This document shows positions 36,701 through 47,903 of a stretch of 64,000 nucleotides of DNA, piece after piece. The stretch covers positions 8,195 to 72,194 of the forward strand of contig JACCGJ010010234.1 of NCBI GenBank assembly GCA_013407085.1, given 5' to 3'. Origin of the DNA: Atriophallophorus winterbourni. Lineage: Eukaryota > Platyhelminthes > Trematoda > Plagiorchiida > Microphallidae. The first letter of the stretch is position 1. Each line of letters starts with the position of its first letter. A program made the position numbers and the translations under genes. The notes beneath the pieces were generated by a model. That model saw nothing but the letters and a program-made list of their open reading frames with translations. It was not told the DNA's origin and ran no database searches.

Positions 36701-38560
36701 GAATGTTTTAAATAGGCTCACAAAGAAGGAATTTATTTGAGAAATCATGGTGTGTTCGTTCAACTCAAGAATTCGTTGGAAACAAGTTCGTTGTAGGTGG
36801 GTTCCACTGTATCGCCTATAGTCTACGGTACGATTGATGCTGACAATTCCGATGATAGTAATGCATCCTTGTGGTTGGAAATTCGTGGATAAAAACTGGT
36901 TAGGGCGTTAGCGGTTTTCAGGGCAGAATCAGTTAATCCGTTATCTGTCATGATCGGAAAACACCGGGTTTCCGCGTCATCGTGTTTTTAACTGTTCGAA
37001 AAACCTGTTTGGGATTACGCTGCATTTTTACTGACAGCTGAAGCTGGTGATATTATTTATCCTCCCGGATGAAATTTGTAAATTGATTCTCTAATTCGCA
37101 AAGGTTCGCTTAGGTTGATTCTGTTTTGGCGATCATGTGAATAGCCCATTCTTAATTTTGCTTTATCGACCATTTACTAGTGCGACTGCAAATTCTGAAG
37201 TAAAATTCTTCGCTATTATATTTCAGAACATAGTTAGAATTTAAATGTATTTTGTTGGTAATGTAATCCGTTTGGGTTTTGCAATGCTAGTCCAAGTCAC
37301 GGATATTTATATTATGTTTATAGAAAGCCCTGTGGTTTCGATCAAATCGATGTAAGCCACCTTTCCATTTAGTATTGTTCGCTTCAGCATTCTACTGGCG
37401 TTGCACACTTATTGAAAAAGCGGACCGAGGTGAATGTTTTAGCCTAGAGGATAATGATACTAAGCATCTTCAACGGCTGTGGTTTCAAAGGTTAAAACTA
37501 CGTATAGGAAAGACGTCTGTTTTAAATTTCTTTGTCGTCTATATTCGAAAATATGATTATACAAGTGTATGTCATCGAGCAGTTCGAGAACTTTGTAGTC
37601 TAGTGATCGGCGTGGGTGATCATCTCGTTTATATAGGTAAGGCAAATTGAAGTCTCCCATAATTGGCCTGTTACCTTTAGAGTTTGGTGACCGAGATATT
37701 CTAAACATGTCCACCACGACTGACTTGTGAGCACTGATGCAGTTGGCAACGTAGAGCCACAATTTATAATTGTGGTGCTGTATTTCTCTACTCAAAGCGG
37801 TGTTATTGTGTTCGGAAACACCGAGACGAACCATACTGCGTTGATCAGATTTATCACCATTGTTTGAATTACCTTTTCTCTCTAAACACGAAATATAAGC
37901 ATGTATGCGACGCTAAGTATATTAAAATATCCTCAGTGAAAGTAATTTTTGTCAAGATGAGGAGAATTTTGATGCCGACTTAGAATGGTTATTCAGTTGG
38001 GCAGTATCGAGCTCATAACCATCATTTAGCACAGTTGGTACCATTGGTCAATATGGTGACTTCGTCTACTAGAGAAAAGTGTCCCATTTGTCTCCGGCAA
38101 ATTGGTGCACATTATACTGAGGTTTTTCAAATTGGTTTTTACTACAATATTATTTTGGAGTAGCGGAAATCTGATTACGCACATCCAGTAAACGCCCGTT
38201 CGGCTTTAAAATCTTACTAACATCTGAATAGAATCTAGCGTTTGCGGCACTCAGCTGTTCAGCCTTTTGCAAATTCTCTTTACGAAGCGGAGTATCTTGT
38301 GGAGTTACAGGATGTATCGTTGGGTTAGGTTTGGTTTTACTTTTAAGTGAGTTATTATCGGAATTTACTATCGACTTCAATGTTCCATCGAATCTTTGTA
38401 AACGGTTCTCTAAGTATTCGATTCGATCTTCTAGGTTTCCTTATTGCGTTACATTGGTTTCGGCGCCATTTAACGGTTTGTTTTTAACAGAGGCTGCACA
38501 CATAACAGACACCTAGAAGTTCAGCATTATTAATAAAGACAACTGCCTCTTTAGTCAAAA

Positions 38561-39454
38561 CTTGATCGCAATTAGTGTGTATCATACAATTGCGATAACA
38601 AGACTACTTTGGATTTCGCTCTTACCCAGTTTTTGCTAATTTTACACAAATCACGCGTAGTTTTTTTGGGTCCTGGTAAATTAGTCGCGGTGACCATAGA
38701 TTTGATTTTACACATAGAAAACAAGAAAATCTTCTAAATGATAGCGGTTCTGAACAATTCAAAACAGCGACAATAAATTTTGCACGCGCACAAAATTTCC
38801 ACGGTTGTGTGGAAAATATGAAATTTCTAAATATTTATCAGAGGACACTATAGATCCAATCGATTTCTTCGAAAGATTCTAATGATGTAGGAATGATACA
38901 GATAAAATCAGCGAGTGACAAGTAATGCTCGAAAGTATCAGCACACAAAATCATGCGTCCGTACTTTTGGTAGTGACCATTATTTACGCCTGTATCCACG
39001 GGATCATTGCTTGAGCCAATCAATCTATTTTATGTAAGCGGTGAAATATTATTCACCATACGGATGGTTGCGCACACTTTACGCGAATTATATTCAACAA
39101 AATCTTCTGGACTGGTTGAGATAATTCTAATGCTACCGAAAACCTGCCATGCAAAAATGTCTGCATTTTTATCTGACCTTTATTAATTTATCTCAGCGGT
39201 ACTGGTAACAAATGACTCAGTTGTGGAAAAATAACACCTATGCAAATAGATGCTGCCGACAGAATTTACAGGCTGCTGACAAGTCCGTCGGAATAAATTT
39301 GATAAATATCAAATGTTTAAAAGCAAACTATCACTACGTAAATGGTCAACATCTAGAAAAAAGTTGATTTTGTATCAGTTGCACGAAATAAATGTTCTAA
39401 CAGTTATTATAACATGACCAATTTGCTGGTAATCTTTAACAGCAGCCTGCTATG
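38561..39454. other. Intergenic stretch, no gene recognised
   Basis: AT-rich, short frames only. Confidence 0.4.
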
Positions 39455-40150
39455 TTCATGCAGGTTACCTTAAAATTGCTAAAGCTTTGAATGGAAACGA
39501 TCCTAATGTACTGTTGGACGAGCTACAATAAAACGGCGTTGTTCAGACACTATCTGAATGAATACCGGACCATCTTATCAACCTATATGGGCTTGTTAAC
39601 GGTAAATTGTCGCAGCAAATCGATGTCACTAGCGGTGTTTCGGAGGATAGTTGCTTGAAACAATACGGTTTCTAATCTTCATTCATTCATTCAGTCCTCT
39701 CCGTGCCGGGTGACACATGAGGCGAAGACAACTTCACGCCAGTGGTTCCGGTCTGTCGCTGCTTCCGTTGCCGTCTGCACCGTGAATCCTTGTGCATGTA
39801 GTTCGCATTCCAACGTTCTGTGCCAAGTTTCTTTGGGCCGTCCCCTTTTTCGTTTACCTTGCGGATGCCAGTACATGGCTACCTTCGTATGCGAACTGGG
39901 ATCCATCCTTCAGGCATGACCGAACCACGGATCTGTTGTCATTGTTTCCGTAGCAATGTAGGTTTTACGGGATAGGGTTGCTAGCCCTAAGCCCAACCCT
40001 CCTCCTTTCTCATACGGGCTTGGGACCGTCCTTGGCGGTTTCTAATCTACATGAATAATTTACTAACACAAAATGGTGGCAAGGTGATTCAGTTTGCTGA
40101 TGACATCAGAATATGGATGTGAATCGAACTTTGTTTTTAGCAACAAAAAA
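39455..40150 (+). mobile_element. CR1-like reverse transcriptase fragment
   Basis: Plus-strand reading gives GLVNGKLSQQIDVTSGVSED and, after the insertion at 39678-40035, IYMNNLLTQNGGKVIQFADD IRIWM. The FADD box is intact in this scrap. It is truncated on both sides and shifted in frame. Confidence 0.65.
39678..40035 (-). mobile_element. RTE-like 3' end insertion with 12-bp target duplication
   Basis: CGGTTTCTAATC occurs at 39666-39677 and 40036-40047, flanking this 358-bp insert. The minus strand encodes GKRKRGRPKETWHRTLECEL, HAQGFTVQTATEAATDRNHW and REVVFASCVTRHGED, a known RTE-family C-terminal end, followed by a GAATGAAT-type tail. It is a 5'-truncated copy landed in a CR1 fragment. Confidence 0.85.
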
Positions 40151-40389
40151 CTTGTCTTCGGAAAACAAACTGCGATTCAATATTCAAATGCCCGACACAA
40201 TTCAGCGTCTCTCACTCCTAAAAGCACGAAGACTAAACCCTCAATTAAACAAACGATCAAAAGAATCTAACTGTCCTGATTTGTGTTAGTGTAAAATCGG
40301 TCTACAAACTGAATCTACTTAAAAGTGCGCTTCTCGTTTTCTAGGCATGTTGATGTGTATCTTCCAATGTCCTCCCGGTTTTCTGATGC

Positions 40390-40645
40390 TTGCACTTATC
40401 AGGTAAGGACAGTAGGATTTGGATTCGCATGCGCTCAAAATAACGGAAGAGTGGTAAATAAGTTGCGGTCGTGCCACCCTTATTCAACATTGGCATACAA
40501 GCGGAACTTGTTTACCATTCTTCAACTGCTTCAAGCGCATGTGGATCTTGATTGTAGTGTTCCAACCTGATGTGTGCAAACAGGACAAAATCAGTCGTGG
40601 TGTGTGTGCGATGGAAATGCATACAACTACGAATTTGTGTTCACC
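40390..40645. repeat. Inverted pair of a dispersed repeat (R3)
   Basis: 40394-40470 is a reverse-complement relative of 40497-40585 in the same locus: GCACTTATCAGGTAAGGACA against CCTGATGTGTGCAAAC with TTTACCATTCTTCAACTG. Both match the tandem copies near 54830-54930. The right arm continues into GTGTGTGTGCGATGGAAATG. Confidence 0.55.
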
Positions 40646-41044
40646 TGTTTAGTTTTACTCAAATCGAAACTCGACGATGACGTGTGGAATAATTCCTATA
40701 TGCTCTACTTTATTCTATTTATGTATTTATTTATAGATGATATGCAGGTAAAAAAGCTATGCTTTACAAGATCCACACAAATTTACATCCGGTCGGGTGG
40801 TAAAATATCAAGCAACCTACTTATTTATATGGGTATCTAGTAAATTTTTATTAGCGTAAATGGTTTCAGATTGTACCACGTGAGTGTGTCAACTATTCCA
40901 CAATTACACACTGCGAAGGGAAAATGCGTATTTGCAGCAGCTCAATCTGCTTTGCTGTTAGCAGAGATTAGACGGATGACCACAAAGATGTGTGTTGTGG
41001 TAAAGATGTAAAAGATGGCTGCATGGATGGTTTATTTGAATAAG

Positions 41045-42084
41045 GATTCAAGAATTCAAGGATTTATGGCTAAAAAGGTAATACTTCACAACACCACAGG
41101 ATTACGGTATGAATAAAACTTGAAAAATACAATAGTATAAAAGCAATAGAGAATATCAAATGTATGGCTCACGAATGATGTTCGTTTGCAAGTGCAAGTT
41201 CAATTTCGTTTCGAAAAATGCCAGGCAAGGAGAGTCCACCACATGTTGGGGTAGGGAATTCCAAATAAATATAGCACGTACGGCGAAAAAATGGCGCCGG
41301 CAATTAACACGGGAACTTGGAAGGAAAAGGGATAAGGTAGGTCGGCGTGTCACTTTCCCGTCGCACAAATCAAGTAAGTGTTTTAGTGGATGTCCTTTAG
41401 TATACAGAATTCTATAGATCAAAATAATGTCACGTCGTATCCTCCTTTGGGTAAAGTCGCATAGACCCAGACGTCGCAATCTTTCGGTATACGGAACATT
41501 GCGTAGACCCATCACTAACTTTGTTGCTCTATGATAGATTTTATCGAACAGAGCAATATCTTTTCGCAGAAAAACAGCCCAGACCTCGACCGCATACTCG
41601 ATCGTAGGGCGAAGGTAGACGTTCATTATCCTTGGTAACGTCACCAGGGAGAATCTTCCAAATATTCTTCGAACGATACCTAACAACCTGTTAGCCCATC
41701 GATATATATTCTGACAGTGCACTGTGCTCTTCAGGTTACCGCTAATCCATACTCCAAGATCTTTTTCTAACGAGCTCCATGCTAGGTTTTCCGTTCCTAA
41801 TCTATATGTCCAAGGAACATTCTTGCCAAGATGGAGCATCTTAGATTTCTGTATGTTGAATGACATGTCATTCATGGCCAATCAATTCGACATGCTATCC
41901 AAATCCATTTGTAGTTTCTCACAATCCTCTGCAGAACTAATCGGCGTCCAAATTTTTATATCAACGCGAACAGGACCATTTTAGAAGAGATGAGGGGAGT
42001 AAATCGTTTATGTAAAACAGAAAAAGGAGCGGGCCTAACACAGAACCTTGTGGGACTCCACTCGTGGTTTTGAAGGTTTGTTGA
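41045..42084 (-). mobile_element. CR1-like retrotransposon 3' part
   Basis: A clean frame at 41156-41881 covers the palm/thumb to the C-terminus (MNDMSFNIQKSKMLHLGKNV, LEKDLGVWISGNLKSTVHCQ, IEYAVEVWAVFLRKDIALFD, RRHFFAVRAIFIWNSLPQHV). The 3' UTR runs to a CTTGAATTCTTGAATC-type tail at about 41045. Its 5' end restarts at the TTSGVPQGS region near 42077, where it abuts another CR1 copy. Confidence 0.8.
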
Positions 42085-43579
42085 ATGACATGTCATTCAT
42101 GACCGCCCAATTTGACACGCAGTCCAAATTCATTTGAAGTTTGTAATAGACTGACCACTACAATAATGTCCCCAAGAATGTTGGAGAAAAGGCACAAGAG
42201 ATGGAAGATTTATCGCGGTAGCCAAAAGGTGCACGAAGGTACAGAGAAGCAATCACGGAACACAAATCAACGGAAAGTGTATATCAAGGTCAATTGTTAT
42301 TTAAAGTAAAACAATGTTGTTACACAGCCCACTTCCAAGAAGTCTGGTCAGAGCCGACTTGCGATCAGGAATTGACATTTGAACGTACCAAGCGGTGTCA
42401 GGTCATTCCAAGCAGGAACATAGTCTATCAACAACCAGTCATTTCGAATTCAGCCAAGGCACGCGATCTGCGGAAGTCGATTATCGGTGGTGACCAGGGT
42501 AGGATACGCGAAAACCGATAAGTACTAAGCCAAGTCACGTCTCACATGGAGTAAACATGCTGCCGGAGCCGAATCACATTGGGTGAACTTGCTGCTAGCG
42601 GGAATCGCCCGTCTGGCATGGTCTTAGTATGAACCCAGTAGGAGCAGATGTAGGCACATCTGTAGGCTTGATAACGAAGAACCAGAAGCTTCGAAAACAT
42701 AGGAGAAGGAAAAAACTCTCTGGTGCATGGGTTTATGACCACGACCGAGTTATATTAAAGAGGCTCAAATACATGCACGGGAAATACCAAGCGATAATAA
42801 CGTGGTAAATACCCCTTACATAATTGACAAATGTGCCATTTCAGACGTCTACTCACTATGGAGATAGCGGATTGTGGGTAAGTAGTTGATGTACAATTGG
42901 TTATTATCAAATATGGTGGGGTTGCCATGAAAGTGTCATGCTAAACAGACCCACTTGCTTTTGGACATACAAATTTTCCCTTAGGAAACTTAACGCAAGC
43001 ACGAATGCAAGGATGGGAAAGATTGCGTATGGTATAACTAATGCGCCGTCTATTCTCAGATATGGTAGGTAGTCTGAAATCGCTTTGCGATAAGTCGCAA
43101 AGGATATCGCCGAAGACATCGGGCAAGGGGAGAGGTGTGATGAAAGAATAGGCGTCCCTGAGTTGTGCGATGTTAGCATCGGTAGCTCGCACTGCAGCGA
43201 TTTCGCTGAGGTCGAGGGAGAGTGGCAAGTCTATCACACACGTTGTAGAGATAGGAAATGTGGCACCTAAGATATATCGTACGTCAGCAGTGAAATGACT
43301 GACAAAATACTGGTGCGTAGTCTCTCTAGGAGAGTACCTACCCGGCGATCCGTTCATTGATGTACGAGGGGCTTATAAGCAGTAAACAAGGTAAACTGTC
43401 TGCCCTGTAGATTGTGTTCTAACCCGACTTGTGAATCGATCAACAAGTGTAGTTAGGTGACGCATATGACGTTTTGATGTAAAACGCGTTAAAGGAGGTA
43501 AAAACATATTATCCTGAAATAACGCCGATGTAAATCAGGAAACAAATGACGTACCGCAAAAAATTTGAGAAGTATGCGT

Positions 43580-43695
43580 GAATATTGGGCTTGCCAATTG
43601 TAGTACACGATTGATTCGTGTATCACGTCGGGCTCACCAATTTGTAGTGGACTGAGTACTACAAGGATTCGTGCATCACGTCGGACTCACCTATT
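43580..43695 (-). repeat. Repeated LTR-end plus primer-binding-site module
   Basis: The primer-binding-site motif occurs three times in about 110 bp: at about 43585-43603 (diverged), 43623-43650 and 43673-43693. Each is joined to a short piece of LTR end (..CTACTACA type) on its 5' side in minus orientation. Only the outermost adjoins a full LTR. Confidence 0.7.
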
Positions 43696-43877
43696 TGAAG
43701 TAGATTGACCACTACAATAATGTCCCTAAGAATGTTGGAGAAGAGGCATAGGAGATGGAAGATTTATCGCGGTAGCCAAAAGGTGCACGAAAGTAAGGGA
43801 AGAAATCACGGAACACGAATGAACGGAAAGCGTGTATCAAGGTCAATTGTTAGGTACGGTAAAACAATGTTGTTACA

Positions 43878-44038
43878 TGGTTATGCTTGTATGCCAACTG
43901 TTATATAGGGTTCGTACAACGAACCACGATTTTCAGGCACAGAATCACAAAGTGATTCTTGGTCAAGCACTCGAGGCGCTTATGGATGGCCAAAGTAATG
44001 TGTTGTGTGGTGTGTAAGGGATGGGGATGTGAGCAACA
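43878..44038. mobile_element. 161-bp insertion (S2 repeat) inside the LTR, 13-bp target duplication
   Basis: CAATGTTGTTACA occurs at 43865-43877 and 44039-44051 and is the LTR terminus in single-copy form. The insert contains CGTACAACGAACCACGA and GATTCTTGGTCAAGCACTCG, which match a diverged copy at 49665-49780. No coding capacity. Confidence 0.7.
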
Positions 44039-44087
44039 CAATGTTGTTACAAGTTTCTCACAATCCTCTGCAGAACTTATTGGCGTC

Positions 44088-44133
44088 GTGGGGTGTGTGT
44101 GACGGAAAAGCGTGCAAATGAATATTTTGTTTA
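44088..44133. mobile_element. 46-bp insertion inside a CR1 reverse transcriptase
   Basis: Flanked by ATTGGCGTC (44079-44087) and ATTGGCATC (44134-44142). The sister CR1 copy at 41935-41955 lacks it. The insert (GTGTGTGTGACGGAAAAGCG, TGCAAATGAATATTTTG) matches the end of the R3 repeat seen at 40598, 54705 and 54925. Confidence 0.65.
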
Positions 44134-46250
44134 ATTGGCATCCAAATTTTCATATCATCCGCGAACAGGGCCATTTTGGACGACATGAGGGGGGGTAGAT
44201 CGTTTATGTACAACAGTAAGAGGAGCGGATCTAGCACAGATCCTTGTGGGACTCCACTGGTGGTTTTGAACGTTTTGGATAGCACTCCGTTAACTTTAAT
44301 TTGGACGTCGCGATCTGACAGATAATTGCACAACCACGAGAGCAGTGAATCAAATTTTCCTTAACGAATCAGTTTTCGAAGATGCAAATGATGATTGACT
44401 CTGTCAAAAGCTTTCGAAATGTCTAGGTAACAGACGTGGATGCAAGAACTTCTATCCAACTCCTTCGTCCAATCGTTTAACGCTATGAGAAGATTTGTGA
44501 GACAAGATCGGTGAGATCAAAATCCATGCTGCGCTGGCGAAAACAAATTATGCGATTTAAAGTGTGCAACCATTCTTTTCGAGACTATACGTTCCATGGC
44601 CTTAGCAATAACAGGTAAAAGTGTGACGGGACGATAATTTGCAGCATCATACCGTCAGCAGCCTTTAAATGTAGGTGTTATTACGCCGGACTTCCAATCT
44701 TTTGGTACCACTCTCTTAAGCAACGAATAGTTAAACACTCTGGAGAGCGGTTCACAAAGCTGACGGTGACAGAACCTGAGCACATCCGGTGTGATGATAT
44801 CCGCTCCTGGAGTTTTTCTCACATTTAGTTCGAGTAAATGACTTGCGGCAATCACTGGATTTATCGAAATATCGCACAATGATTCGATTCCTGTGTCGAT
44901 TGAATACTCAGAAAGTTTCACTAAAACCTTTGGCACGAACACCTCAGAGTAGTAAATTGCCAAAGCATTTGCGGTTTCCAACGCTGTTTCAGTGAGTTTT
45001 TCACCATTCTCGATGAGAAAAATAGCTAATTTGACTTTCGCTATCGCGTTCCTGATTTTGTATAGTAACTTAGGGTTGCGTTCCATTTTTGACACGAACA
45101 TCAATTGGTGCGCTTCTTTATCCTCTCGAATAAGTGCAGTCACTTTGTTGCGTAACATACGTAAATGTTGACAAGAAGTAGAAGTTTTGTTGGTTTTATG
45201 CTGCACCCAAGCTTCTCGCTTCAGTGCTATCCACTTTTTATGCTGCGGACAACAAAACGAAGTTCATGTACGAACCATTTCTGAACGATTTGCGAGTTCT
45301 CGTCTATCTTCAGTTTCAGAAAACTTACAAGTTCGTTCCTTTGCGAGTCCGGGATTATGTTGTCCGTCTGAAAATGCGGAATCTGCACATGCGATTTACT
45401 AAGGGCCAATTTATATACCCGCCGAACCAACCCATTCGGAGCAATCGATTGATGAGTACTGCAAACATAGTCGAACACAAGCACTGAATGGTCACCAAGA
45501 CCCAGCAGAGCATGAAATTCAATCGCTTCGATAGATTGTTCTCTAGATGTTACCACCAAATCCAAGACAGAGGGGCGGTCAGAACCTCTCCTTCGGGTGT
45601 ATTCGTGAACATGGTTGTATAACGGGACTGAATCTAGTACCTCTCTAAATCGGTATTCTAGCGTTTGTGGGGAGTGATCGTCCCTGAGATAAAGGGTGGA
45701 TAGATTAAAATCGCCCGTAATAAATGTCGTTGCTTGCTGTGTGCGATTTAAGCGCTGAAGCACTTGGATCAACCTTTCGTTGTACGATTCCGTAGATGAA
45801 GGGGACCGGTAGACCACACCAATAATGCAAACGTCATCAGATATCAGCGTTAAAGAGCACTAACTTGTATCCTCGAGCGTGAATTCTGTCTCGTATATTT
45901 GATGGGACTAGAGTCGTTTATGATAATAACGAGCAACACCACCACTTCTCTCTCGATCTTTCCTTATAAATTCATATTTGGAATTGATATCTCCGTTTCA
46001 ATCAATTGTGAAGAATACCATGTTTCGCGCTACTGCGCGAACATATCTTGGTTAACTCAGCTAATTTGTTAGGAAGGCTTTGCGCATTTGTATATAAACA
46101 TATTATAAAGTTTGTGGTGTTCAAATCATGAAAAGTTATTAATTGCAGATTTGTGCTCCTCGTTGTCGTCTGTATTGGGCTGAATGCAATTTCAATATTC
46201 AATTGAATGATTAGAAAGTCCAAAGTAAGCTTTGTTGCTTTGGATCTGTG

Positions 46251-47778
46251 GAGTTTCCAATAGCTGATTTTCTTTTTTCAACCAAGTATCCCAAGCCGGT
46301 ATAGCATATTCGCTATGAGGGCAGATGTAAGTTGAAATTAATTCGCAGATTATATTATATTATATAACTTATTATCATCTTTGCTGACAGCGAGTCGACA
46401 TTGCATAAATTTTCTTAAGTCGGACAGAATAATCACGCCTAATTCTTTTTCTGAAGATGCGGCCTTACACCCGGTATGAGGACTAATTTATATCAATTAT
46501 ACGTGTGTGTTTTCTATCTTTAGTTCGACCATGCAGAGCCAAATACTTCTTTACCAGAAATATGGAATCTGAAATCATTGCTAAGCATCATTTAAGCATT
46601 TTAAAAGATACTATGTCGGAACAACCGTGCTATCTGTATCTTCGGTGGATTTGTAATTTCGTAATCACGTACTTGCTTACTTCACGGAAGCCTTGATGTT
46701 GTACAAGTAGCTGCTACTATTTTTAACAGAAAAATAACGGCTTCGTATGATTGAAATTCTAAATCCCATTTGGATAAGGCTGGCACCATCAACATGTTCA
46801 TTAACATGAACGTACATAATAGCGCATGTGAGTATATGACCTAGTATCCACAAACACACGAAACAGTTTGTGAGAACTATGGGATACATGGTGATAAATA
46901 AATAAAAACTGTAGGTTAACATTTCATGCAAAATGAACCGACTCACTAAAATGCAGTGCTTGTTAAACCCATGGTAGTCCACAGAAGTTTGATTTGCTAC
47001 CTCACAACCAACGCACGTTTAAATAACCGAGGACATTGCGTGACCGCTGTTTTATTTGAATCTATTGCCCAAAATGTTCAAGGTAAGGTAATTTAAAAGA
47101 TCCAATATAATGATGGCCACAATTGCTACTGTTTGCCGCAATGTGTATACGATAAAAAGCATCCTACTCAAAAGTCATGCTTCATAAAAGACAGTCAAAT
47201 TATAAAATATTGTCAATCATAACGTCTTCATATCTAAGATCTTCTATCCTATTTGTATCAAAATACCTTTTAAAAAAGAATGATTAATTTGCGATAAAGT
47301 AATGAAAAGCGACAACCTTCTTTTTATGCATTGCTAATAGAATTAAAATGATGAATATGTTATTGCTACTGTAATTCTTCGGAAAAATGCCGGAAATAAA
47401 AATATAGACTAAATTTCTGTTTTTATGCAATATTGCAATTTTCCTCATGCGAGTAATAGTACATAACATGCAGGGTGATGCAGGAAATGCCTGGCCAATC
47501 GAATTTAATATATTGACAGTGGAAGATTTTCTGATAATTTGATTCGCTGTTCAGAATCAACGTCAGTGTTTATTTTTTGGGTAGTCCATGTATCGTAAAC
47601 GTGTGGAAACCTGTAAGTTAAACTCTTCGATCTGATAAAATATTTCTCATAAGGGAAAAGTTGATTAACCAATTTTGCATAGTTTGCCAACTTTGTTGAT
47701 TTCTTCACTGATTTTATTTGAACCATACCATGTTTAAAAGACACAATCAATATCAACTATAGAATCATATTCGATCCG
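46251..47778. other. Mostly unassigned; possible CR1 scrap at 46260-46480
   Basis: The minus strand near 46470-46270 reads ELGVIILSDLRKFMQCRLAV in pieces, resembling the CR1 region after KDLGVW. The remainder to 47778 is AT-rich with no supported gene. Confidence 0.35.
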
Positions 47779-47903
47779 ATATTCCTAGAGACAAGCGCAT
47801 TTGAGAATTTCAGTATTACAATTTTTTCTTCCTTATGTATATATATATAGAGAGAGAAAATTGTAATACTAAAATTCTCAAATACGCTTGTCTCTAGGAA
47901 TAT
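47779..47903. repeat. Long inverted repeat: 51-bp arms, 23-bp loop
   Basis: Left arm 47779-47829 and right arm 47853-47903 are reverse complements with three mismatches (starting ATATTCCTAGAGACAAGCG). The loop is TA-rich (TATATATATA). There are no terminal features of a known transposon and no coding frame. A transcript across it would fold into one long stem. Confidence 0.85.

Larger units (their letters stand above)
32314..36809 (-). mobile_element. pogo/Tigger-like DNA transposon, second layer, TA target duplication
   Basis: Left end GAGTGGAACCC and right end (reverse complement) CAGTGGAACCC, both continuing ..ACAACGAA, are flanked by TA (32312-32313 and 36810-36811). Its own sequence is 32314-33479 plus about 36700-36809; the rest is a later insertion. 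It keeps a transposase C-terminus at 32702-33151. It inserted into the CR1 copy at the QIVQHNLRR region. The DDE catalytic domain is missing, so it is non-autonomous. Confidence 0.75.
30810..38560 (-). mobile_element. CR1-like retrotransposon, split by a nested transposon (outer layer)
   Basis: The 3' tail at about 30815-30840 is a TTGAATC-type microsatellite. Downstream coding parts are at 31031-31417 (SVQDWAPLLQNEIKLLERIY, RRFLYSVRVCFL) and palm scraps at 31659-31841. 31989-32310 carries the fingers (NLRRLNINKSSGADGITPAI). It resumes after the insertion at 36812: the linker, then the endonuclease at 37460-37834 (NRPIMGDFNLPYLYKRDDHP, HIFEYRRQRN), then an ORF1-like stretch at 38150-38500 (LRKENLQKAEQLSAANARFY). 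The two halves join in frame sense across 32310/36812. Many stops. Confidence 0.75.
42142..44051 (-). mobile_element. CsRn1-like LTR retrotransposon, deleted, 1.9 kb
   Basis: Target duplication AGTT at 42138-42141 and 44052-44055. LTRs are 42142-42324 and 43696-43877 (the latter extended by an insertion to 44051). Ends are TGTAA..TTACA. On the minus strand the primer site GGTGAGYCCGACGTGAT (tRNA-Trp type) follows the 5' LTR; a GGAAGTGGG tract precedes the 3' LTR. The only coding part, 43357-42941, covers the RNase H C-terminus (GRYSPRETTHQYFVSHFTAD, VRYILGAT) and integrase N-terminus (RRISYTIRNLSHPCIRACVK). Gag, reverse transcriptase and the integrase core are absent. It retains a different internal part from the 26.8-kb element, so the two arose by separate deletions. 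Confidence 0.85.
42085..46250 (-). mobile_element. CR1-like retrotransposon ORF2, interrupted by an LTR element
   Basis: Minus strand from 46223: LYTNAQSLPNKLAELTKICS (endonuclease start), 45817-45227 VVYRSPSSTESYNERL and ITGDFNLSTLYLRDDHSPQT to LGLGDHSVLVFDYVC, then 45206-44655 (KTPGADIITPDVLRFCHRQL, VVPKDWKSGVITPTFKG), and 44333-44058 with [20 protein letters not shown] and FADDMKIW (catalytic Asp pair intact). The LTR element at 42142-44051 splits it; 42085-42141 carries the next residues ([20 protein letters not shown]). One shift lies between the endonuclease and reverse transcriptase blocks. It is among the best-kept CR1 coding regions here. Confidence 0.82.

Noticed and set aside
41860..42101. 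Palindrome GAATGACATGTCATTC occurring twice
   Set aside because: Part of the CR1 coding sequence MNDMSF, repeated because the reverse-transcriptase segment is present twice.
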